From CAYVQE01 sp964633205 (GTDB lineage: Bacteria > Myxococcota > B64-G9): DNA of 5,857 nucleotides. The stretch is taken from assembly GCA_964633205.1 (NCBI GenBank), contig CAZWFN010000248.1, forward strand, positions 1 through 5,857. The letters are read 5' to 3'. The translations under genes were made by a program, and so were the position numbers. The notes below the pieces were generated by a model. That model did no database searches. It was given only the letters and a program-made list of their open reading frames with translations, and had not been told where the DNA came from. Position 1 is the first letter of the stretch. Each line of letters opens with the position of its first letter. Of the stretch, positions 1 to 5,857 are shown one piece after another.

Positions 1-13
1 CCGCTCGGGCGGG

Positions 14-640
14 TCAGAACCGGCCGCTGAGGCTCAGGCCCAGGGCCGGGCCGGCCTCGGGTCGGCCGGCGGGGGCGGCCAATGCGAAGGGCGACAGGTT
101 GAGCTCGAAGGCGTCGCCGGCGGCGCGTTCGTTGAAGCGGTGTGCCGAGAAGGGTGCATCGATGATGTCGTAGCAGGTCAACCCGATCCAGCTCAGACTC
201 CCCAGCCACATCAGGGCGTCGCCCGGGCCCAGTTCAGCCAGGCTCTCACCGGTGCCCCCGCCCTGGGCCAGGCCCGCCACGATCAGGCCGAGGGCGAAGG
301 CGCGGGCCAGGCCGGTGCCCACCACGTGCCAGGTGTCGCCGGTGTACAGGTGTCCCGCAGAGGGACTCAGGTTCAGGCCGAACAACAGCGCGTAGTAGCC
401 CCGGGCCCCCAGGGCGCTGAGGCTGCCGTTGGACAGGAACAGCATGTAGACGTTCATGCCCGCAGTCACCGCGCTCGAGCCCAGGCTGAGCAGCAGTGCC
501 GCGTTCGGCGAACGATAGGGGATCTCGTCGCTGGCCTCGGCATCTTCCGCGGCGGCGGGCGACGCCGGCGCGGCGAGCAGGCAGCCTGCCAGCGCGACCA
601 ATGCCAGGCCGCAGCACGACGGTTCTTTCCGATGAAGCAT
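14..640 (-). CDS. Exported multi-helix membrane protein, paralog A
   Basis: This 208-residue protein of unknown function is the last gene of the B-A pair. Residues 1-31 look like a Sec signal peptide: basic HRK, a hydrophobic core at about 11-24, and small residues ending near AAA-ED. LAGC at 17-20 formally matches a lipobox, but the paralogs have no cysteine there. Hydrophobic segments lie at about 46-69, 82-98, 108-126 and 143-160, suggesting four helices. Family motifs are RSPNAALLLSLGS (43-55), SPSAGHLYTGD (92-102), YDIIDAP (157-163), RFNER (168-172) and a C-terminal SLSGRF. Unlike B and C it lacks the Cys-X4-Cys pair and has a Gly-rich loop there (127-140). The ATG at 640 is preceded by a strong GGAGG-type ribosome site (about 646-656). 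The gap from the end of B is 42 bases, so co-transcription is likely. It diverges more from B and C than they do from each other. The gene is clear; its function is not. Confidence 0.85.
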   Translation of the reverse strand: MLHRKEPSCCGLALVALAGCLLAAPASPAAAEDAEASDEIPYRSPNAALLLSLGSSAVTAGMNVYMLFLSNGSLSALGARGYYALLFGLNLSPSAGHLYTGDTWHVVGTGLARAFALGLIVAGLAQGGGTGESLAELGPGDALMWLGSLSWIGLTCYDIIDAPFSAHRFNERAAGDAFELNLSPFALAAPAGRPEAGPALGLSLSGRF

Positions 641-682
641 GGTGGCCTCCCTCCTCGAACCGTGGCCCGTGCGGGTCGCAGC

Positions 683-1300
683 TCAAAAACGACCGCTTAG
701 GCCCAGGGCCACTGCCGGGCCCGCCCCGGGGCGCTCGGCCGGTGGCGGCAACAGCAGCGCACCCAGCGTGAACTGCTCGCGCTCGGCGCGTTCGTTGAAG
801 CGCCAGGCGGCATAGGGCGCGTCGATGATGTCGTAGAGGGTCAGCCCCGCCCAGCTCAACAGGCCCAGCCAGGCGAGCGCCTTGGCACCGTTCGGCTGGT
901 GGCAATCATCGTCGATGCAGAACCGCGCCGTGTGGCCGAATACGGCGGCTGCGCCGGCCAGGCCGCGGCCGACGGTGGTGCCGATGCCGAGCCAGGGCTG
1001 GTCGGTGTAGAAACGGCCCACGGCTGGACCGATGCTCAGGCACAACAGCGACAGGGCCACCACCGGCTCGGCCAGGTCGGAGTCTGCGCTACGGGCGCTC
1101 AAGAGCAGGCCGACGCCCAGACCGCTGGTGACCAGGGTCGAGCCCAGGCTCAGCCCCAGCGCCACCCAGGGCGAGCGCCGCGGCGGCTCTTGCGGCGGGT
1201 CAGGGGCCTGCTCGGTGGCTGCCGGGGTGGCTTGGGCCAGCAGCAGCAGGGCCAGGGTGGCGGCGAGCGGAGCGTGGCCGGAGCGGGTTCGGTGTGGCAT
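683..1300 (-). CDS. Exported multi-helix membrane protein, paralog B
   Basis: This 205-residue paralog of A and C has unknown function. It starts with a signal peptide (basic HRTR, hydrophobic core about 11-22, likely cleavage near AQA or PAA at 22-29), then a Pro/Glu-rich linker (31-40). Family motifs follow: RRSPWVALGLSLGST (41-55), GPAVGRFYT (91-99), YDIIDAP (156-162), RFNER (167-171) and a terminal GLSGRF. Hydrophobic stretches at about 45-68, 79-96, 108-123 and 140-158 suggest four helices. C128 and C133 form a Cys-Ile-X3-Cys pair matched in paralog C, plausible as a disulphide in an oxidising compartment. The ATG at 1300 has GGGGGTGA just upstream (1304-1311), a partial Shine-Dalgarno match weaker than those of A, C and D. 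B is the first gene of the B-A pair, so a promoter should lie in 1301-1830. Confidence 0.87.
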   Translation of the reverse strand: MPHRTRSGHAPLAATLALLLLAQATPAATEQAPDPPQEPPRRSPWVALGLSLGSTLVTSGLGVGLLLSARSADSDLAEPVVALSLLCLSIGPAVGRFYTDQPWLGIGTTVGRGLAGAAAVFGHTARFCIDDDCHQPNGAKALAWLGLLSWAGLTLYDIIDAPYAAWRFNERAEREQFTLGALLLPPPAERPGAGPAVALGLSGRF

Positions 1301-1370
1301 GGTTCACCCCCGGTCACAGGACCTCGCAAGCGGCATGCCAGACCGCTCGAATGATTTTTTGCAATAAAGA

Positions 1371-1393
1371 CCGGCCATTGGCCCTGTGGCCGG
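1371..1393 (-). other. Hairpin with T-rich tail in the leader of B
   Basis: The arms CCGGCCA (1371-1377) and TGGCCGG (1387-1393) pair perfectly around a 9-base loop. Read on the minus strand, the stem is followed directly by TCTTTATTGC, which is only loosely like an intrinsic terminator tail. No minus-strand gene lies between this hairpin and the kinase, so it would act in the leader of B, as an attenuator or as a block to antisense transcription from the kinase side. It may equally be chance in GC-rich DNA. Confidence 0.25.
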
Positions 1394-1491
1394 CGTCGCG
1401 GTGCTGGTGGCGGGCGTGACCGGGGGGCACGGCTGTGAAAGTCTCGGCCGCAGCGGCGGCTGGGGCGGTGGCCGATTCCGGCTGGTCGGCA

Positions 1492-1520
1492 TTGACAAAG
1501 CGCCTCCGACTCAACATTTA
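1492..1520 (+). promoter_or_regulatory. Possible sigma70-type promoter for the kinase
   Basis: A perfect TTGACA -35 box at 1492-1497 is followed, after 17 bases, by an AT-rich stretch beginning CATTTAAGAAT at 1515. The -10 hexamer is poor at the ideal spacing (CATTTA, 2 of 6 matches), so the call rests on the -35 box and the local AT-richness in an otherwise GC-rich spacer. It would give a leader of about 300 bases before the kinase ATG. A second, weaker candidate is TTGACC (1657-1662), an 18-base spacer and CAAGAT (1681-1686). Confidence 0.25.
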
Positions 1521-1830
1521 AGAATACTGGAACGCTGCGCTGGCGAGGGAATGGAAGGCCGATGGCGATGCTGAACGCGACCGCTCCGCGGTCACGAGCG
1601 ATTGAGCCCGGCAGGCATCGCTTCTTGCCGGATTGCGCCGGCGGCCGAACCCGGCCTTGACCCTTGCCCCGGCCCTGTCACAAGATCAACATCGGCAACC
1701 GAAACCCGATCGCTGCTGGAGGAGCGTCACGGCGTGGCCGTGCTCGGCTCATCGCCCATTGTCGTCGCCAGCCACAGCGCGGCACCACGGTGGCTCCGGC
1801 ATCGGAGCGGCGATCATCCAGGGGGGCTGC

Positions 1831-4682
<2,852 letters not shown>

Positions 4683-4686
<4 letters not shown>

Positions 4687-5304
4687 AACCGACCGCTCAG
4701 GCCCATGCCCAGTGCCGGGCCGGCCTCGGGATGGCCGGCCGGGGGGGGCGAGCACCACCGGAGCCAGGCCGAGCTCGGCGGTGCGGGCGCGCTCGTTGAA
4801 GCGCAGGGCGGACAAGGGGGCGTCGATCAGGTCGTAGACGGTCAGCCCGGCCCAGCCCAGCGCGCCGATCCACATCACCGGCTTTGCCCAGTCGGGCGGC
4901 TGGCAGGGCTCGAAGATGCAGAGCTGGCCGACGAAGCCCGCCACCGCCATGGTGCCGGCCACCCCGCGGCCCAGGCTGGTGCCCAGCGCGTGCCAGTAGT
5001 CGCCGGTGTACAGGTGGCCGACGGCCGGTCCGAGGCTCAGGCCGACAACTGCAGTGGCTCCGCCGAGCTCGGCCAGGCCGGTGTCGTGTTGCTGGTGGCT
5101 GGCCACCAGGCCGATGCCCACCCCGGTCAGCACGGCGGTCGAGCCGAGGCTGAGCCCCAAGGCCAGCCAGGGCGAACGCCGGGGCGTCTCGGCCGCCGCT
5201 TCCGACGCGAGGGGCTCGGCGGCCGGGGCCTGAGTGGCGGCCAGCAGCCCGGCCAGCGCGGCGACCAGCAGACCACCAGCCGGTATACGGTGGCGACGGT
5301 TCAT
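4683..5304 (-). CDS. Exported multi-helix membrane protein, paralog C, with a one-base frameshift near its 3' end
   Basis: This is a third paralog of unknown function, 206 residues if corrected. It has a signal peptide (NRRHR, hydrophobic core about 10-23, cleavage near PAA-EP), RRSPWLALGLSLGST (42-56), GPAVGHLYTGD (92-102), C129/C134 (matching B), YDLIDAP (157-163), RFNER (168-172), and hydrophobic segments at about 46-68, 80-98, 108-127 and 142-160. As written, a run of eight C on the minus strand (4741-4748) shifts the frame after about residue 187. Removing one C restores AGHPEAGPALGMGLSGRF and a TAG stop at 4685-4683, almost identical to the end of A. Without that change the frame runs on antisense to the kinase for about 3 kb. 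Start: GGAGGAG at 5317-5311, six bases before ATG 5304, favours this start over an upstream in-frame ATG at 5340. D lies just upstream, so D and C are probably co-transcribed. The frameshift could be a sequencing error, a phase-variable tract or a real lesion. Confidence 0.8.
4741..4748. repeat. Homopolymer of eight G (eight C in the coding strand of paralog C)
   Basis: A G8 tract on the plus strand sits inside the 3' part of paralog C. Seven bases keep C in the family frame and end it with the conserved GRF; eight bases, as given, break it. Long mononucleotide runs are hot spots both for sequencing error and for slipped-strand mispairing. Paralog A has only five G in the matching place. Confidence 0.9.
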
Positions 5305-5310
5305 GGCGGT

Positions 5311-5317
5311 CTCCTCC
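5311..5317 (-). promoter_or_regulatory. Ribosome binding site deciding the start of paralog C
   Basis: The minus-strand GGAGGAG lies six bases before ATG 5304. This is a near-consensus Shine-Dalgarno site with ideal spacing. It places the start after the longer in-frame ATG at 5340 and leaves a normal basic signal-peptide n-region (MNRRHR). Confidence 0.8.
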
Positions 5318-5343
5318 TGGCTCGCTGTGCGGTGGCCCATCGG

Positions 5344-5619
5344 TCAGAAGCGACCGGCCAGGCCCGCATCTTCGTAGCCTCCCATGGACAGGCCGAAGCC
5401 GATCCCGGACAGCAGGACGGTCGAGCCCATGCTGAGCCCGAGCGCAAGCCCCCAGGAGCGCTGGGGCGGCTCGGCGGCCGGCTGCGAGCGCGCTTCGCCG
5501 GCCGGCTCAGCGGGCGCACCGGCGGTGGCCGGCCCGGCGGCCCGGGCGCCTGCGGTGAGCAGCATGGCCGCCAGGGCGACAGCGGCCGTCGAACGACATC
5601 GTCCATGCATCGGCTTCAT
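5344..5619 (-). CDS. Short paralog D: signal peptide, first hydrophobic segment and GRF tail only
   Basis: This 91-residue protein is clearly related to A, B and C but lacks their middle. Residues 1-27 form a signal peptide (basic HGRCR, hydrophobic core 11-23, likely cleavage ARA-AG). An Ala/Pro/Glu-rich linker (29-53) resembles the linkers of B and C. RSWGLALGLSMGST (54-67) and the following hydrophobic VLLSGIGFGL match the first helix of the family. Then the sequence jumps to GLAGRF at the C terminus, omitting roughly 110-115 residues including the YTGD, YD-IDAP and RFNER motifs. The frame stays open to a TGA at 5346-5344. A good GAGGAG site (5631-5626) precedes ATG 5619, and paralog C starts 39 bases after its stop. 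It is either an in-frame internal deletion product or a real one-helix member. Intact start, ribosome site and family-like ending favour an expressed gene, but this is not proven. Confidence 0.72.
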   Translation of the reverse strand: MKPMHGRCRSTAAVALAAMLLTAGARAAGPATAGAPAEPAGEARSQPAAEPPQRSWGLALGLSMGSTVLLSGIGFGLSMGGYEDAGLAGRF

Positions 5620-5802
5620 GGTGTTCTCCTCGCGCAGTCAACGTTCAGGCATCGGCTGTGCAAGCCCCATTCCAGTCGCCATCCTAGACGCAATCTCTCG
5701 CTTTATCGGATAGTTGCCCGCGATGGCGGCCCGGGCCCGGGAGCCGCCGGCGTGAAAGCGGTTCACACCCGGGTGCGCCGGCACGGTCACGGGTGGGGTC
5801 AG
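5620..5802. other. Upstream region of the D-C pair
   Basis: About 180 bases lie between the start of D and the terminal palindrome. The part at 5660-5715 is less GC-rich than its surroundings and could hold the D-C promoter, but I see no clean -35/-10 pair on the minus strand. At 5725-5748 a GC hairpin (arms GGCGGC/GCCGCC) encloses the palindrome CCCGGGCCCGGG (5730-5741), and another palindrome, CACCCGGGTG, is at 5766-5775. A 69-codon minus-strand frame crosses this region and the palindrome; I do not support it as a gene. Confidence 0.5.
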
Positions 5803-5857
5803 GTCTGCCCACTTGACACTTATTCGGATTTCTCGAATAAGTGTCAAGTGGGCAGAC
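5803..5857. repeat. Long perfect inverted repeat at the right edge (REP/RAYT-like)
   Basis: Left arm 5803-5826 (GTCTGCCCACTTGACAC...) and right arm 5834-5857 are exact reverse complements over 24 bases, around a 7-base spacer GATTTCT (5827-5833). The window ends with the right arm. The left arm is preceded by GGGTGGGGTCAG, so the repeat may extend to a matching CTGACCCC just outside the window. From general knowledge, GGGGTCAG(G)TCT-type palindromes are scattered in many gammaproteobacterial genomes, often near REP-associated tyrosine transposases. The assignment to that class is inference; the palindrome itself is certain. Confidence 0.85.
5819..5847 (-). promoter_or_regulatory. Promoter-like boxes inside the palindrome, facing D-C
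   Basis: On the minus strand, TTGACA (5847-5842) is followed after 17 bases by AATAAG (5824-5819): a perfect -35 box and a 4-of-6 -10 box. The symmetry of the repeat creates the same pair on the plus strand (TTGACA 5813-5818, AATAAG 5836-5841). The minus copy would read toward D and C with a leader of about 190 bases. Stable hairpin DNA may not act as a promoter, so this is tentative. Confidence 0.25.

Larger units (their letters stand above)
1301..1830. other. Divergent intergenic region, no convincing gene
   Basis: This 530-base stretch separates the start of B (minus) from the start of the kinase (plus) and should hold promoters for both. It contains an AT-rich patch at 1350-1370 and another at 1513-1527. 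A perfect TTGACA lies at 1492-1497 on the plus strand. Inverted repeats are at 1371-1377/1387-1393, 1579-1584/1588-1593 (GACCGC, loop TCC) and 1608-1615/1624-1631 (one wobble, 8-base loop). A GGAGGAG at 1718-1724 precedes a GTG at 1734 that opens a 47-codon frame ending at 1877 inside the kinase start; its peptide is Arg/Gly/His-rich and I do not support it as a gene. An upstream in-frame extension of the kinase to a TTG at 1633 also looks non-coding. I see no RNA gene or recognisable riboswitch. Confidence 0.6.

Noticed and set aside
1..13. GC hairpin CCGC/GCGG just after the end of paralog A
   Set aside because: Four pairs only and cut by the window edge; a terminator cannot be judged.
581..583. 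Lipobox LAGC (C20) in paralog A suggesting a lipoprotein
   Set aside because: B, C and D have no Cys at the matching place, and A also has a normal signal-peptidase I site a few residues later. Left open but not called.
1329..1360. Plus-strand terminator-like AGCGG/CCGCT stem followed by T6
   Set aside because: The stem is only five pairs and the T-run starts several bases after it. No plus-strand gene ends nearby.
1633..1830. N-terminal extension of the kinase from TTG 1633
   Set aside because: The 66 extra residues look like translated non-coding DNA and match no domain. The first PAS domain begins shortly after ATG 1831.
5638..5847. 69-codon minus-strand frame covering the palindrome and the region upstream of D
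   Set aside because: It begins within the inverted repeat, has no recognisable domain, and its first residues are just the translated repeat. I saw no good ribosome site.

Overview
The window is very GC-rich (roughly 70% by eye), with G/C at most third codon positions and a few AT-richer patches between genes. No rRNA, tRNA or housekeeping marker fixes the taxonomy. The histidine kinase type and a GGGGTCAGGTCTG-type palindrome at the right edge fit a high-GC proteobacterium, most likely gammaproteobacterial. That is inference.

Layout from left to right: two minus-strand genes, here called A (14-640) and B (683-1300), are close paralogs 42 bases apart and are transcribed B then A. A 530-base non-coding stretch (1301-1830) follows. 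Next is a plus-strand gene for a 951-residue soluble hybrid histidine kinase (1831-4686) with the order PAS-GAF-PAS-PAS-HisKA-HATPase-receiver. Meeting it tail to tail is a third minus-strand paralog, C (4683-5304). C carries an apparent one-base insertion in a run of eight C (minus strand) just before its last 18 codons. A fourth, much shorter paralog, D (5344-5619), lies 39 bases upstream of C and is transcribed D then C. The right edge (5803-5857) is a near-complete inverted repeat with perfect 24-base arms.

The window is therefore a tandem family of small exported membrane proteins (D-C ... B-A, all on the minus strand), split in the middle by a kinase gene on the other strand. Members share an N-terminal signal peptide, an RSPW-ALGLSLGST-like first hydrophobic segment, a GP-AGH-YTGD-like motif, a YD-IDAP--A-RFNER motif and an invariant C-terminal GRF. 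I do not recognise the family by name. Its helical pattern and the G-x-x-Y-x-G / DA...A-RFN pairing recall TM2/DUF5683-like small membrane proteins, while the terminal Phe recalls outer-membrane beta-signals.

The kinase has no membrane segment and no DNA-binding output. It probably senses cytoplasmic or diffusible signals through its PAS and GAF modules and passes phosphate to its own receiver or to a partner encoded elsewhere. Nothing in the sequence proves that it controls the paralogs; only the interleaved layout and the shared CTAG at the convergent stop codons tie them together.
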